Positions 7,610-16,339 of a stretch of DNA of 64,000 bases are shown here, in pieces. Position numbers and translations under genes: made by a program. This stretch comes from Caldifarciminota bacterium UBA6260 (GTDB lineage: Bacteria > Hydrothermota > 32-111), in assembly GCA_002441125.1 (NCBI GenBank), contig DJVI01000009.1, positions 19,136-83,135 on the forward strand, read 5' to 3'. The notes under the pieces are model-generated. The model was not told the origin of the DNA, did not search any database, and saw only the letters and a program-made list of their open reading frames with translations. Each line of letters starts with the position of its first letter. Within the stretch, counting starts at the first letter, position 1.

Positions 7610-10168
7610 ACCTGCTATCCTTTTCTTTAAACCTTTTATAGAAGTGTTATCATCTTTCTCAATTTTAGAAATCTTTTCAAGATAACCTTTATACATTTTT
7701 ATCAGATATCTGTATTTATCGTTAGAGATAAGTTTGTAAATAGTAATATACTCTTCATAATTTTTTAAATCTCCAACATTCTGCATATACCTTAATGTTG
7801 AGGAGAACTCGGAAAGATAGTTAGATATAGCCTGCCTTACTATCCTGTCCTTTTCACTATCAATTTTTTTAACGAAATACTCAACCTTATCAAACTTATG
7901 TTTTCTCATAGATTCAACTATCTCAACCTTCAACCTGTAACTACCATTATCGAAATTTTCGAGTAGGAAGGAGAGATCAACATTTGTATCAAGTTCACCT
8001 ATCGCGTAGACAACAAGTTCCTTTATTTTGTAATCAGGATAGTTAACATTCTCTTTCAAAACATTGAAAGATGGATTGTATTTCATCTGTGAAAGTATAT
8101 AAATGATATTTTTCTTAGTGTTTTTATCTTCAACTTTTTGTAGTTTTTGAACTATTTTATTTTTCAAACTATCTGAACAATTTTTGAAAAAGAAATTTAT
8201 AGCTTCAAGTTCAAGACCATCATCTGTTGAGATTTTTTTATCAAGTATATACCTGACAGATTCAGTCTCCCTTTCAAGTAATATCTTTCTTGCTTTTTGA
8301 ACCTTATAAGAGTTATCCCTAACTGCCCACTCTGAAGATATTTCAAAAATTTTCTCTATCGGAAAATCATTTTTAACAATAAAAGTATCGGGTTCCTTTT
8401 TCTCTTCAACAAATCCAACATCAATTCCAAAGCCATAAAATCTGTTTATCCAGCTTATAGAATCTCTACTACCACTTCTCGAATAGAAATCTTTTCCTTC
8501 ACAATCTATGAAAAGTCCAATACCTGAAAATCCTCTCGATTCGTTAACATCTCCATTTGAAAGTTTCTCACTGGTAAAGTAAGAATCGTTACCCTTTTTA
8601 TCGAGAAATATCCCAACGGAATTGTTAAGACCAACTCCCTGTCCACCTGAAACTGTATAGTTGTCATCACCTTTTTGATCTATCAAAACTCCATAAGCGA
8701 AATCATGACCTTCTCCCTGAGATGGTCCAAACCTTGAGAAATAACTATCATCACCACTGTAATCGAAAAGCCCACCTGTTGAAAGATGTATTCCAGAACC
8801 TTGAGCATATTGTGCTGATGTGTAATAATCGTTTCCTGAAAAATCAAAAAGTAATCCTATACTATGCCAATAACTTCCACCCTGTCCAAATACTGATGAA
8901 AAATAGTTATCATTCCCTTTGTAATCAACAAGTATCCCAATTCCACCACATGTTCTTGGTCTAAGACCAAAACCAAATCCTTGACTCATCGAAAGGTAAT
9001 CATTTTCAAGTAATGGTGTATGTTTAAAAAAAGTTCCAGATGTATAATTATCATCACCAGAAGAATCTACGAGTATCCCACATCCTTTAACGAATCCAAA
9101 ACCCTGCGAAAATGCTGAAGAGTAGTATATATCGTTACCCGATAGATCTATTAACTCTCCCCTTCCATAATAACCAGCCCCCTGAGAGAAGAATCCAGAT
9201 CTGTAATAATCATTTCCTGAAAGGTCACAAAGTTGGGAGAACCCTATAAATGCAGCACCAAGAGAAAAATTGGATGTTATATAAATATCGTTCCCGGCAA
9301 GATCGTAGAGAAAACTAACTCCATTTATTGAACCAAATGAAACTCTGAAACTATCTGTTGATAAATACTGGTCGTTACCATCAAAATCAATTATGAATTT
9401 AACTCTGTTTGTATAAGGGTATATAACTCCACCACTATTAACATATTTATCATCACCACCAAGATCTATTATAAAATCGTATTCATCATAGTATGTGTTT
9501 GAATAGATATCACCTACAAAAAGTCTTCCATTTGAAAGGAATGTGTCAATAGGATAAAAAAGACCCTTCATAAAAAATTCTGTGATCTTGGCTTTGAACT
9601 GATCTGTTAAAATTTTGATCCTATCAAAATCTGGATCAACAAAATATGAGTATGTTATAAGAGAATCAACTTTCAAAGAGTTTGTATCAACATTCAAACC
9701 AAAAGATTGTTCTACTCTTCCTTTGTAAATATAGGATAAGGATTCTTCGAAAAAAAGGAGAGGAATAAGTTGTAATATATCTTTACTCTTATCAACATTA
9801 ATTTTTATCTTCTCCCTTAAAATTTGATTGACATCTTTTGTGTAAGCATCTATTAGTTCAAAAGGGTTTGTGAAATTTTCGTAAACATTCTTTTTATCTT
9901 TTAAAAATTTCAATTCAACTATTGAATCTAAGTAGAATTCCCTTTTCTGAACAAGCAAAAGTGGTGAATTCAAAAGTGTATCAGCAAGTTTGAAAAGAAA
10001 AGAATCGTTTGATGAAAAATCTTTTTTAAAGTTTAGATCCTTTTCTATCAAACCAAAATTTTTCATCTTTTCGTTAATTATTCTATAATCGTCCTGCGGA
10101 ATATTTCCAAAAATTGAAAGACAAAATAAAGTTATGATAAAGATTTTGATCAAATTTCTAAGAAACAT
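7586..10168 (-). CDS. secreted GNDxY-repeat (solenoid-like) protein with helical C-terminus
   Basis: An 860-residue protein I do not recognise as a named family. An N-terminal signal peptide (KIFIITLFCLSIFG) predicts export. Residues ~230-560 hold about 12 copies of a unit with the core [IL]xDxxG[ND]DxYxS, often followed by a SQGxG segment, for example LIDLSGNDIYYSSAFSQGFG. Unit spacing is about 24-34 residues, suggesting a beta-solenoid; G-N-D-x-Y recalls one half of a calcium-binding RTX repeat, but the period is longer. Residues ~600-830 are helical with HEAT-like pairs (for example KARKILLERETESVRYILD). It overlaps thiN by 19 nt and has its own AAAGGA ribosome site, so it belongs to the thiN transcript. 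Likely a surface or periplasmic protein; function unknown. Confidence 0.6.
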   Translation of the reverse strand: MFLRNLIKIFIITLFCLSIFGNIPQDDYRIINEKMKNFGLIEKDLNFKKDFSSNDSFLFKLADTLLNSPLLLVQKREFYLDSIVELKFLKDKKNVYENFTNPFELIDAYTKDVNQILREKIKINVDKSKDILQLIPLLFFEESLSYIYKGRVEQSFGLNVDTNSLKVDSLITYSYFVDPDFDRIKILTDQFKAKITEFFMKGLFYPIDTFLSNGRLFVGDIYSNTYYDEYDFIIDLGGDDKYVNSGGVIYPYTNRVKFIIDFDGNDQYLSTDSFRVSFGSINGVSFLYDLAGNDIYITSNFSLGAAFIGFSQLCDLSGNDYYRSGFFSQGAGYYGRGELIDLSGNDIYYSSAFSQGFGFVKGCGILVDSSGDDNYTSGTFFKHTPLLENDYLSMSQGFGFGLRPRTCGGIGILVDYKGNDNYFSSVFGQGGSYWHSIGLLFDFSGNDYYTSAQYAQGSGIHLSTGGLFDYSGDDSYFSRFGPSQGEGHDFAYGVLIDQKGDDNYTVSGGQGVGLNNSVGIFLDKKGNDSYFTSEKLSNGDVNESRGFSGIGLFIDCEGKDFYSRSGSRDSISWINRFYGFGIDVGFVEEKKEPDTFIVKNDFPIEKIFEISSEWAVRDNSYKVQKARKILLERETESVRYILDKKISTDDGLELEAINFFFKNCSDSLKNKIVQKLQKVEDKNTKKNIIYILSQMKYNPSFNVLKENVNYPDYKIKELVVYAIGELDTNVDLSFLLENFDNGSYRLKVEIVESMRKHKFDKVEYFVKKIDSEKDRIVRQAISNYLSEFSSTLRYMQNVGDLKNYEEYITIYKLISNDKYRYLIKMYKGYLEKISKIEKDDNTSIKGLKKRIAGLIEKDDN

Positions 10169-10770
10169 AAAATTTTTCCTTTTTTAAAAGTGAATAAAAC
10201 TTTATCTTTTATTATCCTGTTACTGACACCTATAGGTGAATCAAAATAGAGAGTTCTATTTTTGTATTCATATTCAAAACCTTTTGAAACTATTTTTTCA
10301 CTCTTTGGTGTTATTGAAAAAAAAGAAACTCTTTTATCTTTCATATTTAAAAATTTATATATTGTTAAAGGCTTTAAAATGAATATCTCTTCTTTTGAAG
10401 TCAGAAGATGGATATTATACTTTTCATATTTTTTTAAAAGCATTAAAGATGTAAAAAAATGATCTTTTCTTGAACCGGATATCCCTGTTATAAAAATATT
10501 TTTATAGCCTTTTCTGATAGAATAAACTATTGCGAGTTCAATGTCGGTAAAATCTTTCCTTTGAGAAAATTTTATTTTTTCTATTCTTTCAGGTAGATCT
10601 TTTTCATCTATAGAATCAAAATCACCTATAACACATAAAGGTTTTACACTTTTCGGAATATTATTATAACCTCCATCCGCAGCAACTATATTTTCAAAAT
10701 TTTTTATAGTTCCTTTGGAACAAAGATCCTCTCCGTTACCAACTATTAAAATTTCTCTATCATTGTTCAT
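10150..10770 (-). CDS. thiN: thiamine diphosphokinase
   Basis: A 206-residue thiamin pyrophosphokinase, which transfers pyrophosphate from ATP to thiamine to make TPP, the cofactor also needed by the pyruvate:ferredoxin oxidoreductase in this window. Seen in sequence: VAADGG, VIGDFDS, KDFTDIELAI and GISGSRKDHF, the conserved acidic and substrate-binding motifs of the family. The C-terminal half carries the small beta domain and is less conserved. The start ATG lies 6 nt after the -10 box, so translation is probably leaderless. It is first in a two-gene unit with the GNDxY-repeat protein. Confidence 0.88.
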   Translation of the reverse strand: MNNDREILIVGNGEDLCSKGTIKNFENIVAADGGYNNIPKSVKPLCVIGDFDSIDEKDLPERIEKIKFSQRKDFTDIELAIVYSIRKGYKNIFITGISGSRKDHFFTSLMLLKKYEKYNIHLLTSKEEIFILKPLTIYKFLNMKDKRVSFFSITPKSEKIVSKGFEYEYKNRTLYFDSPIGVSNRIIKDKVLFTFKKGKILCFLEI

Positions 10771-10776
10771 TCTTTT

Positions 10777-10804
10777 AATATATAACTCTACTTTTTTATG
10801 TCAA
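10777..10804 (-). promoter_or_regulatory. leaderless-type promoter of thiN
   Basis: Minus strand: TTGACA (10799-10804), 16-bp spacer, TATATT (10777-10782), 6 nt, ATG at 10770. No Shine-Dalgarno fits in the remaining space. Confidence 0.75.
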
Positions 10805-10812
10805 CATTTTTA

Positions 10813-10843
10813 TAAAAAAAAAAGGGGATCTTTAAAGACCCCC
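10813..10843 (-). terminator. Rho-independent terminator of the sorting-domain protein gene
   Basis: Read on the minus strand, a G5 run (10839-10843), TCTTTAAAGA and a C4 run (10824-10827) form a GC-capped hairpin. A run of ten T residues follows at once (10814-10823). It lies ~20 nt after the stop at 10866 and just upstream of the thiN promoter, insulating the two. It is the clearest intrinsic terminator in the window. Confidence 0.9.
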
Positions 10844-10865
10844 TTATTGGAAAAGTTTTGAAAAT

Positions 10866-13166
10866 TCATTTACCTAAGTATAAAAATTTTCCCTTTGCTA
10901 AATTATTTTTTGACTCTATTTTGAAAAAGTAAACACCACCGGAGATCTTTTCCTTCCCAAGATCTAAACTTATCCTGTCAACATTAGGATTGTAATCTAC
11001 ACTTTTTATTACTCTTCCATTGTTATCATAAATTTTTAATGTTACATTTTCTTTAAGATTTTCGAAAAATGAGATTGAAAATATTCCTGAAGTTATTGTT
11101 GAAACATTTTTCACAAAATGTATTTTTTTACCATCTTTCGAAATTTCATCTATACCTGTAAGTTCAGATGCCTTGAAAAGATTGTGCAGAAGTGGTAGAA
11201 AATCCCCAGAAATCTCATCTCCAACAAACCCGTCAGCAGGGAAGATATTCACTCCTATAACACCACCCTTAGGGGAGGGAAGATTTCTATACCCTAAAAG
11301 CCATTCACCATCACTAAATCTTGCGACAGAATCAGCACCAGCATTTAAAACCAAATAATCTCTAAAATAAGAAACAAGTGAGTCCACATTTTGCATAAAT
11401 GGATGTGAGGCAATATATGTACCAAGATCACTATAAGAGTAATGGCTATTTCCGTTTAAAGGTCTAAAAGGATTTATGAGCGTATCCATTATACCACCAC
11501 GGAGATCACAACCAAATGAAGTAAACCAACAAAAAGTTCCTGTTATAACCCATTTACCTTCATTAACAAATTGTAGTAAGGTATCTCCAAGGCTATCAGG
11601 TTCAAGATAATTCATATTTGGCTGGGTATAAACAAGATCATATATTGACAGGTCAACTCTGTTTGGAAGAAAAAGTGCAGCATTGAAGTAATCTATATTT
11701 CCAAAATCTGGATACTCTTCAATTTGTTGAATTATATTTTGAGAACAATTATAATCAGCAACAGCCCACATTATATTTGGATTGTTTCCATATACCCAGT
11801 ACATATCTATATTTTCACCAATTTGTGAGTACGCATAACCATAAGCATACTCAAAAGGCATTGTTGTGGCTATAATTCCACCTTTTTCTATCCTTTTTAT
11901 GAAAAGTATAGTATCAATATTGTCTGATGTAAGAATTACAGGGTATGAATTCTCAGGTAAATTGATCAAACCTCCATGAGAAGAGTGATTCCAACCTGAA
12001 AGTGTTGAACTGTTTTCATCAGAAAACTCATTTAAAAATGGATGCCACTCTTTCAAAATTGAAACACTATCTTTTGTTTCAAAATGCATAGTAAAACCAA
12101 AAGGCATTTCAACACCACTCCAATCGTTAGAATTGTAAGTTGCACCATTGATCTGTAAAACACCTCCATTCCTGACCCAATCTTCATACCTTACTTTATC
12201 TGAAGATAACGCTTGATAAAAGCTATTAGGCTGAGCTGAGGCGAATATACATTTTTGAAATCTTGTCAGATCTACAAGATAAATTTCACTTCCGATAAAA
12301 TGATGAAAAGCTATTCTATGATTATAAAGAATATCTTCATTCGATGCTAAACCCCATGGGGCTTGGGTTTCAAAGTATGCTACCCTTGTTTTCGCGTATC
12401 CAACATCAAACCTGTATGCATAAGTATTCAAATAAGTTGTAACCCAAATATCGTTACCATCAAAAGCAACTCCTTCCCCTGTATTCGATGGCTCAGGATA
12501 TGGAAAACTATCAATTTTTGCTGGTGGATCTACACTTATATCAAGTTTGTAAACCTTCTCGTTTACACCATCTAAAACCCAAAGAGTTGAATCTATATCA
12601 CAATATGCTATATCCATAGGCCATCCAATAATTGTTGCAATATGCAAAGTATCTATAATATTTAAAAGAGTATCGGTTACAAAAATAAAACCGCTACTGA
12701 CACCTCCTCCAGTTGAGGCTATATAGAGTTTTTCACCATCACTTGTTACTCCTCTTGTATAGTTTGAACCGGGTGAAATATAAGTAGAAACAGGTGTATG
12801 ATTTTTATTTATTTTCTCTATGGTACCATTAGTAAAGTTTGAAATGTAAAGATTATCACCAACAATTCCTATTCCAAAAATTGAACCGAGGTTTGGCATA
12901 GGAATAGAATCTAAAATACCATAAATATAGTCAATTTTAAAAACATATGCAGGGTTTGTTTTATTGTTTGCAAGATAAAAATACCTGCCATCAAATTCTA
13001 AACCATTTGATTGTGACCTCTGGTAGTTAAAAGTATCTATCGGATTACCATCCAAAGCTAAAGATTTAAAATTTCCAATTTTCCCTTCATAGCCACCAGA
13101 AAAAGATGATGAAAAAAGAAATGAGAAAATAAAAAGAGTTAGAAAAAAGACAGAGATTTTTTTCAT
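10866..13166 (-). CDS. secreted propeller/amidotransferase-like protein with type-IX-like C-terminal sorting domain
   Basis: A 766-residue exported protein starting with a signal peptide (MKKISVFFLTLFIFSFLF). Residues ~45-300 look like an NHL/six-bladed beta-propeller (recurring VAFDGNDIWVTT, VTSDGEKLYIAS). Residues ~310-680 contain segments such as FVNEGKWVITGTFCWF and YEDWVRNGGVLQING that resemble the glutamine-amidotransferase-like fold used in large secreted proteins. The last ~75 residues form a beta-sandwich ending GGVYFFKIESKNNLAKGKF, like Por-secretion (T9SS) type A sorting domains. The start at 13166 is chosen because AAAGGGAGG lies just upstream; an in-frame ATG-like codon 39 nt earlier lacks a ribosome site. 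It is monocistronic: own promoter and strong terminator. Likely surface-attached; its substrate is unknown. Confidence 0.72.
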   Translation of the reverse strand: MKKISVFFLTLFIFSFLFSSSFSGGYEGKIGNFKSLALDGNPIDTFNYQRSQSNGLEFDGRYFYLANNKTNPAYVFKIDYIYGILDSIPMPNLGSIFGIGIVGDNLYISNFTNGTIEKINKNHTPVSTYISPGSNYTRGVTSDGEKLYIASTGGGVSSGFIFVTDTLLNIIDTLHIATIIGWPMDIAYCDIDSTLWVLDGVNEKVYKLDISVDPPAKIDSFPYPEPSNTGEGVAFDGNDIWVTTYLNTYAYRFDVGYAKTRVAYFETQAPWGLASNEDILYNHRIAFHHFIGSEIYLVDLTRFQKCIFASAQPNSFYQALSSDKVRYEDWVRNGGVLQINGATYNSNDWSGVEMPFGFTMHFETKDSVSILKEWHPFLNEFSDENSSTLSGWNHSSHGGLINLPENSYPVILTSDNIDTILFIKRIEKGGIIATTMPFEYAYGYAYSQIGENIDMYWVYGNNPNIMWAVADYNCSQNIIQQIEEYPDFGNIDYFNAALFLPNRVDLSIYDLVYTQPNMNYLEPDSLGDTLLQFVNEGKWVITGTFCWFTSFGCDLRGGIMDTLINPFRPLNGNSHYSYSDLGTYIASHPFMQNVDSLVSYFRDYLVLNAGADSVARFSDGEWLLGYRNLPSPKGGVIGVNIFPADGFVGDEISGDFLPLLHNLFKASELTGIDEISKDGKKIHFVKNVSTITSGIFSISFFENLKENVTLKIYDNNGRVIKSVDYNPNVDRISLDLGKEKISGGVYFFKIESKNNLAKGKFLYLGK

Positions 13167-13193
13167 ATAACCTCCCTTTTTTAAATTTTTTTT

Positions 13194-13221
13194 ATTATAC
13201 ACCATAAATTTTTAATTTCAA
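13194..13221 (-). promoter_or_regulatory. promoter of the sorting-domain protein gene (leadered type)
   Basis: Minus strand: TTGAAA (13216-13221), 16-bp spacer, TATAAT (13194-13199). Predicted start near 13187 gives a ~20-nt leader that holds the GGGAGG ribosome site before the ATG at 13166. The -35 box ends 1 bp from the mutS2 stop codon. Confidence 0.7.
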
Positions 13222-13222
13222 G

Positions 13223-15523
13223 TTAAAAAAATTCAATTATTGTCACTCCATCTCCCCCTTCATCTAATGGGGCTGGAGAAAAACCTTTAACGAATTTCAC
13301 CCCTTTTAAAAATGACCGTATCTTATCTTTCAAAATACCTTTTCCATGTCCATGTATAACTCTTACCCTTTTAATTCCAGAACCTGAAGCTTTCAAAATG
13401 TAGTTTTCAAGTTCTTCCAATGCTTCATCAGAAAATTTTCCTCTAAGATCTATCTCCTCTTTTATATCTTCATCAACATAGTATCTCTTTTCAACACCAT
13501 CCTTTCTTTCAATTATGTTAACTATATTTGCCAGATTGGTTTTCAAAATAACTCCATTTATATCTATAGAAACTCTATCCCCATCAATATTTTTGACAAT
13601 CCCTTCAACTTTATCTCTAAGCTGAACAGTATCTCCCGGTTTAATAATTAAATTTTCTTTAATTGAAGATTTTTCACCTTCTTTAATAACAACATTCTCA
13701 TCCAAAAATTTTCTAAAATTTTTTATTATCTCTTTCTTTTTACTCTTTTCTTTACTCTCGGTTAATTCTCTAACAACCTTTTCAAACTCACTCCTTAAAC
13801 TCTCTATCTTTTGGTTTATCCTATTTCTATACTCTTTTTCCATCATATTTTTTTTATCCAAATAATCATCCAACTCTTTTTTTGTTATTTCCTCTATTTT
13901 CATTTGACTTTTTTTCAAAAGTTCTATTTTTTCTCTTTCAGATTCCAATTTTTCTATCTTTATCTGGTAATCTCTTATTATCTGGGTATAATCCAAAAAA
14001 TCTTTCCCAACTATTCTATAACTCTCTTCAATTATTTTTTCTGGAAAACCATATTTCTTTAAAAGAGAAAACATCCCAGATTGCCCTACAGTCCCATATT
14101 CGAGTTCAAAATAAGGGATATTATTCTCAAAATCATATTTCATAGCACAGGTAGAAATTTTTTCGTTTTTTAAAGAAAAATCTTTTATAGGGTCAAAATG
14201 TGTTGTGAAAACTAAGGTAGATTCTTTTTCCAAAAAAGTTTTTATAAGTGATATAGCAAAAGATGTTCCCTCTTTAATAGAAGTCCCAGTTCCAACCTCA
14301 TCAAGAAGTATAAGAGAGTTTTCATCACAATTTTCAACTATTTCCTTATAGTTTAAGAGATGAGAAGCAAAAGTAGAAATACCATCCTCCAAAGATTGGT
14401 CATCACCTATATCACAGAAAATTTTATCAAACAACCTTATCTTTGAAAATTCACTTGAACATACAGGAAGCCCAAGTTTAGTTAAGAGTGCTGAAACTCC
14501 AATAGTTTTAAGCACTGCGGTTTTACCACCCATGTTGGGTCCAGTTATCAAAAGTGATCTATTCTTTTCAATCCTTATATTTACAGGTTTTGCATCTTTA
14601 CCTTTTACTTTTTTTATTATAGGATGGAAAACCCTTACAAGTTCAATATCATCATCTATCTGTATAAAGTTTGCATCATACTCATTCATAAAAAGAAGAA
14701 TAGAATTTATAAAATCTATCTTCGGAATAAAACTTATAAAAATAGAGAAAATTGAAGAATTAGACAAGATATTATCTTTCAACTCTTCAAGTATCTTTGC
14801 TATCTCAAGTCTTTCCTCCTCTTTCAATTCGTTCAATCTATTGTTCAAAAAAACAAGCTCTTCAGGTTCAATAAAAACTGTTCTTTTCGTGTTCGAATAC
14901 GAATGGAAAACTCCTTTCACTCTGTTTTTTTCATGAACATCCACCTGAAGAACTATCCTGTTATCAACAAGAGTAATGTTTGCCTCTGTAAGATATTTTT
15001 CATACTTTTTAAGTATCTTTGATATGATTCTGTCCTGAGAGGAAATAAGTTTATTTATATTTTTTCTAATCTGTGAAAGTTTCAACGATGCTTCATCTTT
15101 TATTTTCCCATCATCATCAACTATCTTTTCTATGTTATCCTTAAACAGGTATACTTTCTGAATATCGAATTGAAAATCAAAAAATGAAAAAAAATAGTTT
15201 TTATCAGCTTTGAAAAATTTTAAAGTATAATCAATTGAACTCTTTATTTCAAAAAGATCTTCCTCTACAAGATGCCCATTCAAATTCTTTAGCCTTTCAG
15301 TTATTTCATCAATTTTAGAAAAACCGTTAAAAGGAAGTTTCAAAAAGATTTTTTTATTGTATTCGGTTACAATATCTTTTAATTTTGAATATTCTTCTTT
15401 ATTCCTTATATAACTTAGGTTATCAAATTTTTCTTTGGTAGATTTTAAAAGGGAATTTTTCTTAAACTCTTCCAAGATAAGAGAAAGTTCTAACTTTTCC
15501 CTTTCCCTAATGTTTTCTAACAT
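13223..15523 (-). CDS. mutS2: MutS2-family DNA/ribosome-associated ATPase with Smr endonuclease domain
   Basis: A 766-residue MutS2 protein. The MutS ATPase core has Walker A ITGPNMGGKTAVLKT (~residues 335) and Walker B LILLDEVGTGTSIKEG. A long coiled coil follows at ~515-620. The C-terminal Smr domain carries DLRG and IHGHGKGILKDKIR, the nuclease-type motif. Family knowledge: MutS2 lacks the mismatch-recognition domain of MutS and acts on recombination intermediates or rescues collided ribosomes. It is the third gene of rpsU-cvpA-mutS2; its ATG overlaps cvpA by 17 nt. Length is normal. Confidence 0.93.
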   Translation of the reverse strand: MLENIREREKLELSLILEEFKKNSLLKSTKEKFDNLSYIRNKEEYSKLKDIVTEYNKKIFLKLPFNGFSKIDEITERLKNLNGHLVEEDLFEIKSSIDYTLKFFKADKNYFFSFFDFQFDIQKVYLFKDNIEKIVDDDGKIKDEASLKLSQIRKNINKLISSQDRIISKILKKYEKYLTEANITLVDNRIVLQVDVHEKNRVKGVFHSYSNTKRTVFIEPEELVFLNNRLNELKEEERLEIAKILEELKDNILSNSSIFSIFISFIPKIDFINSILLFMNEYDANFIQIDDDIELVRVFHPIIKKVKGKDAKPVNIRIEKNRSLLITGPNMGGKTAVLKTIGVSALLTKLGLPVCSSEFSKIRLFDKIFCDIGDDQSLEDGISTFASHLLNYKEIVENCDENSLILLDEVGTGTSIKEGTSFAISLIKTFLEKESTLVFTTHFDPIKDFSLKNEKISTCAMKYDFENNIPYFELEYGTVGQSGMFSLLKKYGFPEKIIEESYRIVGKDFLDYTQIIRDYQIKIEKLESEREKIELLKKSQMKIEEITKKELDDYLDKKNMMEKEYRNRINQKIESLRSEFEKVVRELTESKEKSKKKEIIKNFRKFLDENVVIKEGEKSSIKENLIIKPGDTVQLRDKVEGIVKNIDGDRVSIDINGVILKTNLANIVNIIERKDGVEKRYYVDEDIKEEIDLRGKFSDEALEELENYILKASGSGIKRVRVIHGHGKGILKDKIRSFLKGVKFVKGFSPAPLDEGGDGVTIIEFF

Positions 15524-15986
15524 TTTTTAAAATCTCAGAACTTATAAAAATTTTATAATAATTTAAAATTAAACTCTTCTCAAAACTTTTCAGAAAACTT
15601 ACACCTAAATTTAAAGATACCAAAAAATTCAAAATAGCACCTATCAGAAGAAAAGTAATTAAACCCCAAACCAAAAAGCCAAGAATCTTGTCGAATATTG
15701 TCAGAGGTGTTTTTTTCAATATATTGACTATTATCATAACTACAAGAATTATAATGACAAAAACTATTATAAGAAGGATAAGGAATGATAGAAATTTTAA
15801 AAGATTCCCATCAATTTTTATATATCTTACCAAAACATTTGCAAAAGGTATATAATTTTTTAATGTAATGAAGAATGAAACCAAAAAAGCGAAAATATAT
15901 CCGAAAGGTTGTAAAATTCCTTTAAAAAAACCTATAATAGAACTAATGAGGATTAAAGTCGATGAAACTATATCGACTATGTTCAT
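15507..15986 (-). CDS. cvpA: CvpA-family inner-membrane protein
   Basis: A 159-residue protein with about four hydrophobic segments (for example STLILISSIIGFFKGILQP and LLIIVFVIIILVVMIIVNIL), matching the CvpA/colicin-V-production family in size and pattern. The molecular role in the family is unclear; links to envelope homeostasis have been reported. An ATG at 15986 is favoured over the TTG one codon earlier because AAGGA from the end of rpsU is well spaced to it. It lies between rpsU and mutS2, a common arrangement. Confidence 0.8.
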   Translation of the reverse strand: MNIVDIVSSTLILISSIIGFFKGILQPFGYIFAFLVSFFITLKNYIPFANVLVRYIKIDGNLLKFLSFLILLIIVFVIIILVVMIIVNILKKTPLTIFDKILGFLVWGLITFLLIGAILNFLVSLNLGVSFLKSFEKSLILNYYKIFISSEILKNVRKH

Positions 15987-15990
15987 CAAT

Positions 15991-16185
15991 TTAATCCTTC
16001 ATCATGTTTGAACGATAGCTTTTCCTTACAGCTTGGATTTTTTCTCTTTTCTTTATTTCACTAGGTTTTTCATAGAATTGATGTTTTTTAATCTCACTTA
16101 AAATTCCAGCTTTTTCACACAATCTTTTGAACCTTTTCAACGCTCCATCAAAAGATTCACCTTCTCTTACTTTTACTCCTGGCAT
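15991..16185 (-). CDS. rpsU: 30S ribosomal protein bS21
   Basis: A 64-residue bS21: PGVKVREGESFDGALKRFKR, then CEKAGILSEIKKHQFYEKPS, and a basic C-terminal tail. bS21 sits on the 30S platform near the anti-Shine-Dalgarno and helps initiation on structured or SD-led mRNAs. The ATG at 16185 is chosen because GAGGTGA is 5 nt upstream; a GTG at 16194 lies inside that ribosome site and is unlikely. Head of rpsU-cvpA-mutS2. Confidence 0.95.
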   Translation of the reverse strand: MPGVKVREGESFDGALKRFKRLCEKAGILSEIKKHQFYEKPSEIKKREKIQAVRKSYRSNMMKD

Positions 16186-16219
16186 TAAAATCACCTCACT
16201 TTGGTTAATTTTTTATCGT

Positions 16220-16247
16220 ATTATATTAAAAATCTATAAATTGTCAA
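16220..16247 (-). promoter_or_regulatory. rpsU promoter (leadered type)
   Basis: Minus strand: perfect TTGACA (16242-16247), 16-bp spacer, perfect TATAAT (16220-16225). Predicted start near 16213 leaves a ~27-nt leader with the GAGGTGA site. Confidence 0.8.
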
Positions 16248-16302
16248 CAAAAATTTGGAAAATGTAAAAATTTCTTTTTTTTGGTAAAATAAAAAAATGA
16301 TA

Positions 16303-16330
16303 TTGACAAAACAAAAAAAAATTATATAAT
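16303..16330 (+). promoter_or_regulatory. near-leaderless promoter of the OmpA-like gene
   Basis: Perfect TTGACA (16303-16308), 16-bp spacer, TATAAT (16325-16330). The ATG is at 16340, 9 nt after the -10 box, so at most 2-3 nt of leader are expected. No Shine-Dalgarno is present. Confidence 0.75.
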
Positions 16331-16339
16331 TTTTACAGA

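Noticed and set aside
8722..8964. His-rich plus-strand frame in the repeat-protein gene
   Set aside because: It is the complement of the GNDxY/SQG repeats on the minus strand and has no ribosome site.
16186..16194. Upstream GTG start for rpsU
   Set aside because: It lies within the GAGGTGA ribosome site that serves the ATG at 16185.
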